Shown in pieces: positions 17,247-27,043 of a stretch of DNA of 64,000 bases. Position 1 is the stretch's first letter. Every line of letters begins with the position of its first letter. A program made the position numbers and the translations under genes. This DNA comes from Xenococcus sp. PCC 7305 (GTDB lineage Bacteria; Cyanobacteriota; Cyanobacteriia; Cyanobacteriales; Xenococcaceae): NCBI RefSeq assembly GCF_000332055.1, contig NZ_ALVZ01000222.1, positions 1 to 64,000 on the forward strand. Reading direction: 5' to 3'. The notes beneath the pieces were generated by a model, which saw only the letters and a list, made by a program, of their open reading frames with translations, had not been told where the DNA came from and did not search any database.

Positions 17247-18629
17247 ATGACAACTATCAATCAGAAAGACGGATTGGCCTCACCTCCTATCTCCGATAAA
17301 AAGTCAGATTTAACTTACTTTCAAACGATCCTATATGGAATTCTAATTGGGACGATTGGCGGTTTAGTGGCGACTATCTATTACTTTGTCTTAGAAAATC
17401 TCTTAGATATTGTTTGGGAAGAAGGCAAAGAATTTTGGTTACCCTTATTTCCCACTTGGCTGCCAGCTTGGAACTATACCTGGATTATTGCAACTATCGG
17501 CGGTCTATTGGTAGGTTTATGCCTATACTTTCTGGGTTTACCTGGAGAAATGGCGATGGTAATTGATAAAGTTCATGATCCTGGTCGTCTGGAACCTCGT
17601 CAAACCCCTGGGATGATTATCACCTCTTTGGTTTCCATTACCGCAGGGGGCAGCTTGGGCCCAGAAGCACCGTTAGTACAGGTTAATGGTAGCTTGGGAA
17701 GTTGGTTGGGCGATCGCTTGAATCTTTCCATGAAGTCAATTCGTATCCTGACCTTTTGTGGGATGAGTGCGGCTTTGGGTGCATTTTTTGGTGCTCCTAT
17801 CGGAGGGGCTTTATTTGCCTTAGAAATTCCCCATCGTCGTAGTCTTGAATATTATGAGGCGATTGTTCCTGCGGTTATTGCTTCTATCTTTAGCTTTGCT
17901 ATGTTCCGTTTTGGTACTGGCTTAGAAGTGGGAGGTATCTACCGTTTCGAGTTGTTTGATACTCTGCCACCTTTAACCTATATCAATATGTTGCAGGGTT
18001 TAGCTTTAGGTGCTATTGGGGCTGCTGCGGGGGTTCTATTTGTGGGGATTTTTCGCTGCATGGGCTGGTTAATTGCCAAGCTGGAAGATAACCATATTCT
18101 GCTGGCAGTGTTAGGCGGTTTAGGTATTGGTTGGATAGCTGTATTGTTTCCCCAAACTCTCTTCTTTAGTGAACAACAAATCCAAACAGAGGTAATTGAG
18201 GCTGGAGCTGCCTTGGGTGTTGTTACCTTACTTTGTATTACCTTAGCGAAGATGTTCGCTATTAGTTTTACGATTCATGGTGGATTTCGCGGCGGTTTCA
18301 TTTTTCCCCTCTTTTTCACAGGGGCTAATTTGGGGTTGGCGATTTCTTTAGCGCGCCCTGATATTCACCCCACAATTGCAATGTTATGTTGTATGGCGGC
18401 GATTAATGTGGCAATCACCAAGACTCCCATTAGTACTTCAATTATTCTTGGGGTACTGACCGATACGTCGATTTTACCGATAGTTGCGATCGCGAGTTTT
18501 ACTAGTCTCTTGTTAACAAACAATGTTTCTTTGCTAAAAACCCAACGTTCTCGCACCGTTGCAACAGAAACTGTGGTGGTTTCAGACAAGCTAGTTCCAG
18601 AACTGGAACTCTCTCCAGTTCTTAATTAA
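17247..18629 (+). CDS. ClC family chloride channel/transporter
   Basis: The 460-residue membrane protein has the ClC topology of about 10-12 helices. The gating-glutamate motif is GGSLGPEAPLVQ (Glu140), and GGFRGGFIFPLFFTGANLG matches the later GGxFxP region. The serine of the canonical GSGIP filter is not evident: the matching region reads LGLPGEMAMVIDKVHDPG, so anion selectivity may be unusual. There are no CBS domains. It ends 4 bp inside the convergent gene that follows. Confidence 0.87.
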   Translation: MTTINQKDGLASPPISDKKSDLTYFQTILYGILIGTIGGLVATIYYFVLENLLDIVWEEGKEFWLPLFPTWLPAWNYTWIIATIGGLLVGLCLYFLGLPGEMAMVIDKVHDPGRLEPRQTPGMIITSLVSITAGGSLGPEAPLVQVNGSLGSWLGDRLNLSMKSIRILTFCGMSAALGAFFGAPIGGALFALEIPHRRSLEYYEAIVPAVIASIFSFAMFRFGTGLEVGGIYRFELFDTLPPLTYINMLQGLALGAIGAAAGVLFVGIFRCMGWLIAKLEDNHILLAVLGGLGIGWIAVLFPQTLFFSEQQIQTEVIEAGAALGVVTLLCITLAKMFAISFTIHGGFRGGFIFPLFFTGANLGLAISLARPDIHPTIAMLCCMAAINVAITKTPISTSIILGVLTDTSILPIVAIASFTSLLLTNNVSLLKTQRSRTVATETVVVSDKLVPELELSPVLN

Positions 18630-18973
18630 AGAGATCGTGCTAGCTCAGCTTCAACTTGATATTTGCGACTAACCTGGATATTGGCATCAAACCAATTGGA
18701 AACAGCTAACTTACTTTCTGCGAGGAGTAGTTTCGCCACCGCCAATTCTTGATGCTGTTCCAGGGGAAAAATATTAGCTGTCGGGCATTCCAGCCACTCA
18801 ACAGCTTCTGTTAGGGCAGATTCAAAAGAACTAAAATTCAGAAATTGACCAGAGACTTCTCTATTATTGTCGATGACACGAAACTGCCATTTTTCTGTCA
18901 AATCGTAGAAAACAACCAAGATTTGTTTGCCAATTTTTTTGAGATAAGTAATGGTTAATGGCATTGGTTTCAT
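18626..18973 (-). CDS. Unknown 115-residue protein
   Basis: I do not recognise this protein. It is soluble, with a beta-rich N-terminal half (ITYLKKIGKQILVVFYDLTEKWQFRVID) and a helical C-terminal half. Its end overlaps the ClC stop by 4 bp. Starts at 18973 or 18964 are both possible. It lies on the same strand as, and downstream of, the toxin-immunity-like genes, but no link is shown. Confidence 0.6.
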   Translation of the reverse strand: MKPMPLTITYLKKIGKQILVVFYDLTEKWQFRVIDNNREVSGQFLNFSSFESALTEAVEWLECPTANIFPLEQHQELAVAKLLLAESKLAVSNWFDANIQVSRKYQVEAELARSL

Positions 18974-19087
18974 AATCTTTAAATTCAGTTAATTTACGAA
19001 GATTCTGTATCATCATATCCGTGATCTTTTTCAACTAGATGAAATTTTGATAAAGAAACTTCATATATTTGCCAAAAAAGTATGAAG

Positions 19088-19300
19088 TTATGCCAAAAAA
19101 TTCTGCTTCAATAAAATTCTGCGTTGTTGAATAAGTGGTTTGGGGTTTTGAGGTAGAGGTGTTTTAGATATGAGACGACAACCTTCTTTCTCCAACACAA
19201 GAGTCAAAGCCTGCTCAATCACATCAAGGTTATCTGTTCGAATACAGGCTGTACTATTATTATAACTCGGTTTTTCAAACCGATAATCTAAGTTAGCCAT
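19088..19300 (-). pseudogene. Truncated relative of the downstream immunity-like gene family
   Basis: The 70-residue frame reads RFEKPSYNNSTACIRTDNL and EQALTLVLEKEGCRL, then runs out after a few dozen residues. The segment TACIRTDNLDVIEQALTLVLEKEG aligns with the N-terminus of the 264-residue protein encoded just upstream of it (YCINSSDTIAIANAISKLL). Full-length members of that family continue into a GW-IIK region, which is missing here. I read it as an N-terminal fragment left by duplication and deletion; a functional short protein is possible. Confidence 0.55.
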
Positions 19301-19370
19301 AATAAACTTTCTAAATTTGTTTTACATTAGTTTATTACCAGATTTAGTAATTAGATATTTACATTAGGTC

Positions 19371-20165
19371 TTAAAAACTTTCATTATCAAAATATTCTTG
19401 TCGGTTTTTGATGAATAAACGAATATACTCAGAATAATTATCAGGAAGCTGAAAGTATAGAAGCTTAATATCCATGCTATTTAACAAATCAAAGTCAATA
19501 TATACTCGACTAAAAAAATCGCAACATCCCCAAAAATATTGTGAGGGATCAATTAATTTACCCAAAGCTCTATTGCTTCTTTCAGCATCACCTTCTCTTT
19601 CTTCAATCACTATTTTTGTTAAGACGGAAAAATACTCTTCCCCGTCTTTTTCTTGCTGATCAAGATCTTTATATAATTCACTGATTCGTCTAGCGAATTC
19701 TGGATTAACTTTTATCGCTCGTCGAAAGGATTCAGGGACTTTGATTAGAGAAAACTTTGGTTCAGAATAAAAGTTGTAATGGATTCTTCCTCGAGAAATT
19801 TCTAGAAGAAAGCCATCGATATCATCAATGACACGATAGAAAAAAGCATCAGATTTTAATTCTGTAGCCAGGTTCCATAACCTCAGACGATTGTTATTTA
19901 ACGCTCGAAGAATTAGCCATTCGTTAGGATAAGACTTTATTATTGACCAACCGTTATTTCCTGAACCAATCCCCACAATCGCTAATGGCGGTCGTTCCCA
20001 AAACCTAATCTGTCTTAATTCTTGGAAGTTAAAGATTAAATAAGGAAGTTGAGGTATTTGAGTAATACCCTGCTCTTGCCTTAATAATTTGGATATTGCA
20101 TTGGCAATAGCGATTGTATCGCTAGAATTTATACAGTAAGCAAAATTACAATAGTAACCATCCAC
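19371..20165 (-). CDS. Putative immunity protein for the upstream nuclease toxin
   Basis: The 264-residue soluble protein starts at a GTG (20165) behind an AAGGAG-type site. No known domain can be named with certainty. The middle has GSGNNGWSIIKSYPNEWL and SDAFFYRVIDDIDGFLLEIS, which resembles a cyanobacterial family often present in several copies, and the C-terminus is rich in acidic residues. It begins 46 bp after the stop of the giant toxin-like gene on the same strand, the usual place for a cognate immunity gene. The immunity role is inferred from position, size and solubility only. Confidence 0.55.
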   Translation of the reverse strand: MDGYYCNFAYCINSSDTIAIANAISKLLRQEQGITQIPQLPYLIFNFQELRQIRFWERPPLAIVGIGSGNNGWSIIKSYPNEWLILRALNNNRLRLWNLATELKSDAFFYRVIDDIDGFLLEISRGRIHYNFYSEPKFSLIKVPESFRRAIKVNPEFARRISELYKDLDQQEKDGEEYFSVLTKIVIEEREGDAERSNRALGKLIDPSQYFWGCCDFFSRVYIDFDLLNSMDIKLLYFQLPDNYSEYIRLFIKNRQEYFDNESF

Positions 20166-20211
20166 TTCTTATTTACTCTCCTTAATCTTGAACAAAAATT
20201 TTGATTGAGCT

Positions 20212-23200
20212 CTAAGAAACTTTGATCGGAATTGTGTATATATTTATATTGTACTTATCGCCATAAAGCTCAATAGCAGCCAGCCCAGCATCAATATTAC
20301 TAAAAGACATAAAATAATCTAAATTACAAATTGTAGCCACATCGTATTCTCTTTTAAGCTGATTCTCAAATCTTTTAAGATTTCGTTGATCTTCAAGAGT
20401 TATTTTCCAGCCTAAATAAGATGGATGATCGGGATTTAGTGCTTTTCTCAGAAAATATTGCTTTCCAGTTTTTACTTCTGCAACCGAACCAGCTACTTCC
20501 AAATTTTCTATAACAATCCGTCCAGATTCGTTAACTAATCCATCAAATAAAGCAGCCAGTCCTTCTGAAGGAGTCACAACAAAATAATCTCCAAGTGCAC
20601 CAGTTATTTGTGTAGCATACACGCTATGAGTTATGTCTACTTCTCCAATACTTTGGTCATAGCGATCACCGTAATGAAGACCTAGCTCTGCTGTAAAGCA
20701 ACCATCATCATCAATCTTTCCATTGTCAAAAACCTCATTTTCCTCCAGTAATACCTTTCGCTCTGCATTAACAATCCAATCTCTGATTTTTCTTCTTTGA
20801 GGATTTGTCATTTGCTCTACTAATTCACGATCTTGAGGATTGCGGTAAGGATTTCCTGTAACTGGATTAATATCATCAGCGTGAGGTGGTTCAATTTCAG
20901 GTGGGCCTTGTAGAGACTCAATAAGACCTCTTATAAACTCTATAATCGGGAATAATGGGATTGGCGATTTAGGTTTGTCACCGTCTAAGAAAGCATATTC
21001 GCCATAGATTTCTGCTTTAGTCCCACTTTTTGTAAGGTCACCTATAACAAACTCATTTTTCTTAGCTTCACTCTTATTGAGTTCATAACCAATATTCACC
21101 CAATCTGTTTCATTTACCCCTGTATAGATACTGTAGTCATTCCCATCAATATTTACCGAACCAGCAACCTTAATTTTTTTAGCTGCTTGTAGATAAACTT
21201 TACCGCCACTATTTCCTTGATCGGTGCGAATATATCCTGTTCTTACTAATCCTTGTTCACTCGTAACGTAAACATCCCCGCCTTTAGAAATAATCTTTTT
21301 GGTTTTAGCTTTGCTTAAAGCAGAGATGTAAATATCTCCGCCATCACTTCTAACTTTACCGCCTACAGTAGCAGTGCCCTGTTCAGCATCGATAAGGATA
21401 GCGCCTCCGTGAGTACGGATTTTCTTTGTGGCAACATTCTGTTTGGCGGCAATAACCGCCTCTATCCCACTATCAATAGCTGCGGAAGTACTCACTGAGC
21501 CTTCAGTACTGACCAAAGCCACTGAGCCTAATTTAGCAGTGATTTCTTGATTGACTATCAGGCTTAATGCTGAAGCCAGAGTAACATCCTCCATGCTAGA
21601 AATTGCCCCACCAAGATTAACTATCCCAGTAGCACTGATTAAAGCAACACCACTATCATTAGAAGTAACAGCCCCTACTGATACATTGTTGACCCCAGCT
21701 AAAGAAATATCATCATCAGCAATAACTGAACCATTAACAGTTACTACACCACCAGACTTGAGAATGACAGCACCTTGACTAGACTGAATCTCATTGGTAA
21801 TGATATCAAGTTGAGCTAAAGCGACCAATCCTTTGTCTCCTTGAATTGAGTTGTTGACAGCAATTTCTCCAGTCCCGCTAATTAGAGTAATTTCTCCATT
21901 TACGGCTGTTAATTTATCAAGAGTAAGATTGTTAAGGGAAATAATTTCAATGTCACCATCTGTAGTTGTAATTTCTGTGGCTAAGAAATTCCCATTGTTT
22001 GATACATCTAATCCTTGAGTAGTTATATTTCCTGTGATGACATTCCCTGTAGAATCGTAAATTTGCTCGCCAACTTTGCCAAGGTTAATAGTTGTTAGAC
22101 CATCAGCAGTGATGTTCGCTGTGGCAATATCGTCGATGACTTCTAGATCTAGGTTGCCATTTATAGTGATATCTTCACTAGCTTTAACAGTATTAGCGCC
22201 TTCAACTTTGAGATCCAGAAAAGGATTTTCGCCACCAACTGCTTGCTCAAATAATAGATTCCCTTTCCCCGCCCTTATTGCGATACTTTGACTACCAGCA
22301 TCAACACCATCAAGAGTCTCAGAAAAAGTAATATCTCCGCCAACAGTTTCATCATCAATCACAGAAGTATCAATAGTGAGATTACTATTGACTTTCGCTG
22401 CACCATCAATCTTTATCTCACCACCAGTCGTAGTCATGGCACTTCCAGCCAAGGTTATTTCATTACCTTGTAAGAGAACAGTATCACCAAATGTGGAGAT
22501 GTTGCCGATACTTATGTAATCATCTAGTTCGGGTTCGGCAAATTGAGGATTGAGGAGAAAAGCATGGTTAGTACGCTCAGTATCTTCTGTAAAATAACCA
22601 GTAGCTGCTATTTGTCCTTTGTCATTAATTCCTCGTGCTGAACTTAGCAAAATAGCTTCCTCAGAATCAATGTTGCTATCAATATTGAGATTTATAATTG
22701 TATTATTTTCAATGTCGTATAATGTAGCTGTCCCACCATATGCACTTGATGAACCTACAGTAATACCGTTGTTATTAAGATCGAATACAGAACCACTCAC
22801 GGTATTTATTTCGCCATTGTTGTAGGCAAACGTACTTCCTCCGCTTGTAATAATTATCTGACCTTCATTATTAATATGACGAGCAATACTACTATTTACC
22901 TTATATTCTGATGAACTATGTAATAGAGCATGTAAATTTATATTTTGACCACCATCATAAACAAATGCTTTATTAAAACCATCAAAAATTGAACCTACTA
23001 CCTGTCCTAAATCGTTGATTCCATATGCACGACTGTCAGTAGCCCAGTAGGCATCAGGGTTTTCAGCAAAGTCCCATTCATAGCCAAACAAACTATTCAA
23101 ATCATTATGAAATTCGGTCATTGAACCTCCGTCTGAAATAAATGCGCGCCAACGGAATTGATCGTACCCACGGGAATATTTGGAGCTAGATAGACCGACT

Positions 23201-24270
23201 ATTTGCCCATTGTTATTAATTGCATAACCAAGGCTACGAGCATGATCGTATGGTACTTCCACCAAATCACCAGAATCATCACGAGTTATGTATGTTTCAG
23301 CTTCTGGTAAAACTCCCAAATCGCTAATCGCCCCCCCACTGGAAACAAAAGCGTGCTGATTATTATCAGAATTAACAAAATATCCTACTACTTGCCCTGA
23401 ATCATTAATGTCATTAGGAGTAATGCTATTATCAGAACCTAAATAATTTATTTCTCCATCACTATATATATATGAAAGAGATGCACCATCTCCGTCAACT
23501 ACTACTTCACCTTTATTATTAATTCCTTTTGCTACACCTTCCCCCAAATGTATTGCATCATAACCAAGAACTTCTAAGGTTTCATCTTCTCCTTGAATAC
23601 CTGATTTAAGAACCAATCCAGTTTCATCGGGATTGCTAAGAGTTACACTTCCTGCATCAATACTTCCTGTAGTTTCTATTTTTAATGAGTCACCAATATA
23701 GCTACTAAATTGGATATTACTTTTAGCAAATATTTTTACAGAAGTTGTTTCATCTGTCCCAGAAAAGAAAATATAAGCTTTCCCATCCTCATCATCTCTA
23801 TATAAGCTGGCTTGTCCTTTTCCTGTTAAACAATAGGTTTCTACGACGTTTTCATCAGTGTTTTTAATTTCTAAAGTGACATCATCACCACCCTCAAAAT
23901 CACCAAACTCTCCCGCAAATTGCAATTCATCTTTAGGAGGAGCAAAAGAAGTATCATCCAGTTCTAGATTAGCTATTTCAGATTCTTTATTAGATTCACT
24001 AGCATTATCAGTATTATTTCCAGTTAGGAGATCAATTCCTGTGTCTACAGGAGAAAAATCATTATTACTACTGTTATTATTTCCTGCTTGCTCAGACTGA
24101 ACTTCTTTTTCGACAATCGATAGAAATTCTAATTCATTACCAAAGGGATCATTAAAAGTTCCATCCTTTGAGTTAATCCCAATATTTGTATCCTCTTCTC
24201 CGAGATTAGTTTCTAAAATATCCGAGCCAAAAATTGTTTCATTTCCTAAAAAATCATCGAAATTACTCAT
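20212..24270 (-). CDS. Giant HAF-repeat/beta-helix protein with C-terminal nuclease-like toxin domain
   Basis: The product is 1352 residues from the ATG at 24270 (a TTG at 24300 would add ten). The N-terminal ~100 residues are acidic and low-complexity with no clear signal peptide. Seven HAF-type repeats follow (about 245-575; GINNKGEVV, INDSGQVVGYF, INNNGQIVGLS, INDLGQVVGSI and others). A long run of haemagglutinin-like beta-helix repeats spans about 580-1090. After a Pro-rich linker (about 1095-1130) the last ~220 residues form a separate domain with FDG (Asp1243) and AEVKTGKQY (Glu1265, Lys1267), the spacing of PD-(D/E)XK nucleases and close to the Tox-REase-5 pattern YxxQITG...FDG...EvKtG. 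A putative immunity gene follows. Confidence 0.72.
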   Translation of the reverse strand: MSNFDDFLGNETIFGSDILETNLGEEDTNIGINSKDGTFNDPFGNELEFLSIVEKEVQSEQAGNNNSSNNDFSPVDTGIDLLTGNNTDNASESNKESEIANLELDDTSFAPPKDELQFAGEFGDFEGGDDVTLEIKNTDENVVETYCLTGKGQASLYRDDEDGKAYIFFSGTDETTSVKIFAKSNIQFSSYIGDSLKIETTGSIDAGSVTLSNPDETGLVLKSGIQGEDETLEVLGYDAIHLGEGVAKGINNKGEVVVDGDGASLSYIYSDGEINYLGSDNSITPNDINDSGQVVGYFVNSDNNQHAFVSSGGAISDLGVLPEAETYITRDDSGDLVEVPYDHARSLGYAINNNGQIVGLSSSKYSRGYDQFRWRAFISDGGSMTEFHNDLNSLFGYEWDFAENPDAYWATDSRAYGINDLGQVVGSIFDGFNKAFVYDGGQNINLHALLHSSSEYKVNSSIARHINNEGQIIITSGGSTFAYNNGEINTVSGSVFDLNNNGITVGSSSAYGGTATLYDIENNTIINLNIDSNIDSEEAILLSSARGINDKGQIAATGYFTEDTERTNHAFLLNPQFAEPELDDYISIGNISTFGDTVLLQGNEITLAGSAMTTTGGEIKIDGAAKVNSNLTIDTSVIDDETVGGDITFSETLDGVDAGSQSIAIRAGKGNLLFEQAVGGENPFLDLKVEGANTVKASEDITINGNLDLEVIDDIATANITADGLTTINLGKVGEQIYDSTGNVITGNITTQGLDVSNNGNFLATEITTTDGDIEIISLNNLTLDKLTAVNGEITLISGTGEIAVNNSIQGDKGLVALAQLDIITNEIQSSQGAVILKSGGVVTVNGSVIADDDISLAGVNNVSVGAVTSNDSGVALISATGIVNLGGAISSMEDVTLASALSLIVNQEITAKLGSVALVSTEGSVSTSAAIDSGIEAVIAAKQNVATKKIRTHGGAILIDAEQGTATVGGKVRSDGGDIYISALSKAKTKKIISKGGDVYVTSEQGLVRTGYIRTDQGNSGGKVYLQAAKKIKVAGSVNIDGNDYSIYTGVNETDWVNIGYELNKSEAKKNEFVIGDLTKSGTKAEIYGEYAFLDGDKPKSPIPLFPIIEFIRGLIESLQGPPEIEPPHADDINPVTGNPYRNPQDRELVEQMTNPQRRKIRDWIVNAERKVLLEENEVFDNGKIDDDGCFTAELGLHYGDRYDQSIGEVDITHSVYATQITGALGDYFVVTPSEGLAALFDGLVNESGRIVIENLEVAGSVAEVKTGKQYFLRKALNPDHPSYLGWKITLEDQRNLKRFENQLKREYDVATICNLDYFMSFSNIDAGLAAIELYGDKYNINIYTIPIKVS

Positions 24271-24549
24271 AGTATCTGACCGCTGAAAAGTATATTTCAA
24301 ATATATTTTTCCTTTATCTGAATGTCTCTTTTAAAAGAGCAAACTAGTCAAAATTTCATATACTTATGAGCTATTTAGATAATTATTTAAATCTTGGATG
24401 AAAATTGAATGATGCTAGAAAAAATACAGTTGACAAAAAACAAATAGTTTATAGCAGCTCTTAAAGTCATGAGACACATTTTCCTATTACCTAAAAGCCT
24501 GGATTTGCTGTAACTCACGAACAGAAGAATCGCTATATATCTTTCCTAG
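24271..24549. other. Intergenic region upstream of the toxin-like gene
   Basis: AT-rich, 279 bp, between two minus-strand genes. It should hold the promoter of the giant gene. No repeat array or RNA is seen. Confidence 0.4.
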
Positions 24550-26886
24550 TCAATCTGCAAGAAGTGTAAATACATTGGCTAAATTGCTAATCGCAACTTT
24601 AAATTCTCCAGGCTCAACAATGCGCTGATTGTCACGACCATGAAAAGCAAAATCATCTTGCTCAAGAGTAAACTCAATAGTTTGACTTTCCCCAGGCTCT
24701 AGAGTTACACCTCGAAATCTTCTTAACTGCCTTACTGGAGGAGACACAGAACGGTACAAATCACTGAGATATAGCTCGACAATTTCTTTGCCAGTTCTTT
24801 TGCCAGTGTTTTTTACAGTCACGTTAATATTTGTAGATTCGCCAGGACGAATTTGCTGCGGATTTACCTGCAAATTACTATATTTAAAATACGTGTAACT
24901 TAAGCCGAAACCAAAGGAAAATAGGGGATTGAGTTTATTAGGGGTGTCTGTTTCTATTGGTTTATGGTCGTAGGTAACCAAATCATTGGGACTACGAGGA
25001 TAGGTCATCGGTAGCTTTCCTGAAGGATTATAGTCGCCGAATAGCACATCTGCGATCGCATCTCCCCCAAAAGCACCTGGTAAATAGGCCATCAAAATTG
25101 CCTCAGCATCCTCGACAATAGGCGTAATCAGACGCGGTCGGCCTTCGACTAAAACCAAGACCACAGGAGTTCCCGTATTTGCGATCGCAGAAGCTAATTG
25201 TAATTGGGCAGCAGGCAATGCCAAATCGTCGATATTTCCTGGGGTCTCAGTATAGGTCTTCTCTCCCAGCACAACAACTGCCACATCAACATTGCGAGCA
25301 GCGGTCACTGCCTCGGGAATATTTACCGCTTCGTCAAATTTAGTCCCTGGGATGTAAGTTATATTGGCTGCGTCTAATTTTTCCTGTAATGCCGATAAGA
25401 TTGTGTTTTGACTTGTGGGATAAAGAGACTCTTCATTGCCTTGCCAAGTATAAGTCCAACCCCCATTGAGCACAGAACGTAAATTGGCATTGGGCCCTGT
25501 AACTAGGATTTTTTGATTTTTATTGAGGGGCAATAGATCCTGATCATTTTTCAGTAGCGTCAAAGATTCTCGGGCTGCTTGCAAACTCACTTGAGCAAAC
25601 TCAGGACTGCCCACTTGACTTGTCATTGCCAGATCGGGATAGGGATTGGCAAAAAGATTGAGCATAAATTTAACATGCAAAATTCGGCGTACCGACTCAT
25701 CAATGCGCGATTCAGCAATTCTTCCTTCTTGAACCAATTCAATTAAATAATTATAGAAACTAAAATCGTAGGGAACCATGCTCATATCGAGTCCTGCCAT
25801 CACTGCTAGATAGACAGCCTCCTTGGGGGAAGAAGCAACGCGATCGCGCTGATAGAGATTTTTCACATCTTCCCAATCACTAACCACAAAGCCTTGAAAA
25901 CCTAGTTCTCCTCGTAAAACATCTGTCAGCAAATTGCGATCGCTATGGACAGGAATGCCATTAATCTCGGAAGAATTGACCATCACAGTCGGAACTCCTG
26001 CTGCGATCGCTTCAGCAAAGGGCGGCAAAAAATAGTCCCGCAGCATTCTTTCTGGTATCCAGGCCGGGGTGCGATCCTTACCCGACAACGGAAAGCTGTA
26101 GCCCAGATAATGTTTAGCACAACCCGCAACTTTATCTGCGGCAATAATCTGTTGCTTTTCTCCCGATAGACCTTGAATATAAGCTACGCCCATATTTGAT
26201 ACTAAATAGGGATCTTCCCCATAGGTTTCATAGAGCCTGGGCCATAAAGGATGGCGTCCCACATCCAATACAGGATTAAAATTCCAAGGAATTCCCGAAG
26301 CTCGCATTTCGTAGGCAGTAATAGCCGCAGATTCCCTTGCTAGTGAGAGATTACGAGTTGCTGCGATCGCCAGATTCTGGGGAAATAAGGTTGCCTCTAG
26401 AGTATAATTCGCGCCATGAATAGCATCAATGCCGTAGAGAATCGGGATGCCAGTACGGGTTTCTTGGGTTGCGAGATTTTGGATTTGCGTAATTAACTGC
26501 TGCCATTCCCCTAGGGTTAAGGCGCTACTATGAACATTGAGAATCGAGCCAACATGATATTTGACAATTGCTTCGCGTAATTTTTTGAGATCTACTTCAT
26601 ACTTTTGGTCAAGTTTACCCTCAGTTTTAGAAACAGCTTGCAGCGTTATTTGAGTCATTTGCCCAACTTTTTCTGGCAAGGTCATTTGGGCGAGCAAGTC
26701 TTCGACTTTTTGGGCTATTTCACTAGGCTTAGTTGGCGAATCAAGTTGTGCCAGTTGAACATTAGCCCTTGGTTCTGGTCGCAAATTGGGATGGGTAAAA
26801 ACTATTGTCAGGCAAACGGCGATCGCGGTTAAGATCCAATAAAGCTGCGCCCTCTGTCTTTTGCTAATCGTCAATTTCCATTTCAT
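24550..26886 (-). CDS. Glycoside hydrolase family 3 beta-glucosidase-like protein
   Basis: The 778-residue protein has an N-terminal signal anchor (about 14-30), the GH3 N-terminal barrel with KHYLGYS and the nucleophile motif VVSDWED (Asp337), the GH3 C-terminal domain (about 445-640) and a fibronectin-like C-terminal domain (about 690-775). This is the BglX arrangement, so a beta-glucosidase or related exo-glycosidase acting in the periplasm is likely; the substrate cannot be read. The gene stands alone. Confidence 0.9.
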   Translation of the reverse strand: MKWKLTISKRQRAQLYWILTAIAVCLTIVFTHPNLRPEPRANVQLAQLDSPTKPSEIAQKVEDLLAQMTLPEKVGQMTQITLQAVSKTEGKLDQKYEVDLKKLREAIVKYHVGSILNVHSSALTLGEWQQLITQIQNLATQETRTGIPILYGIDAIHGANYTLEATLFPQNLAIAATRNLSLARESAAITAYEMRASGIPWNFNPVLDVGRHPLWPRLYETYGEDPYLVSNMGVAYIQGLSGEKQQIIAADKVAGCAKHYLGYSFPLSGKDRTPAWIPERMLRDYFLPPFAEAIAAGVPTVMVNSSEINGIPVHSDRNLLTDVLRGELGFQGFVVSDWEDVKNLYQRDRVASSPKEAVYLAVMAGLDMSMVPYDFSFYNYLIELVQEGRIAESRIDESVRRILHVKFMLNLFANPYPDLAMTSQVGSPEFAQVSLQAARESLTLLKNDQDLLPLNKNQKILVTGPNANLRSVLNGGWTYTWQGNEESLYPTSQNTILSALQEKLDAANITYIPGTKFDEAVNIPEAVTAARNVDVAVVVLGEKTYTETPGNIDDLALPAAQLQLASAIANTGTPVVLVLVEGRPRLITPIVEDAEAILMAYLPGAFGGDAIADVLFGDYNPSGKLPMTYPRSPNDLVTYDHKPIETDTPNKLNPLFSFGFGLSYTYFKYSNLQVNPQQIRPGESTNINVTVKNTGKRTGKEIVELYLSDLYRSVSPPVRQLRRFRGVTLEPGESQTIEFTLEQDDFAFHGRDNQRIVEPGEFKVAISNLANVFTLLAD

Positions 26887-27043
26887 AATTTCTTACCCCA
26901 ACTTGCGTTCTAAACTATAATTCTCAAATGAGGTAGTTGTAGATTGCGGAGTGAGAATTTTCCTAAATATCCCCAAATCCCTAAACTTCCCCATCTCCCC
27001 AATCGACTCAATTGAAAGTTACGCTATGAAGTGCAACTTAGTA

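Noticed and set aside
20212-24270. Classical two-partner secretion (TpsA) haemagglutinin
   Set aside because: The N-terminal TPS domain and a signal peptide are not visible and no TpsB gene is nearby.
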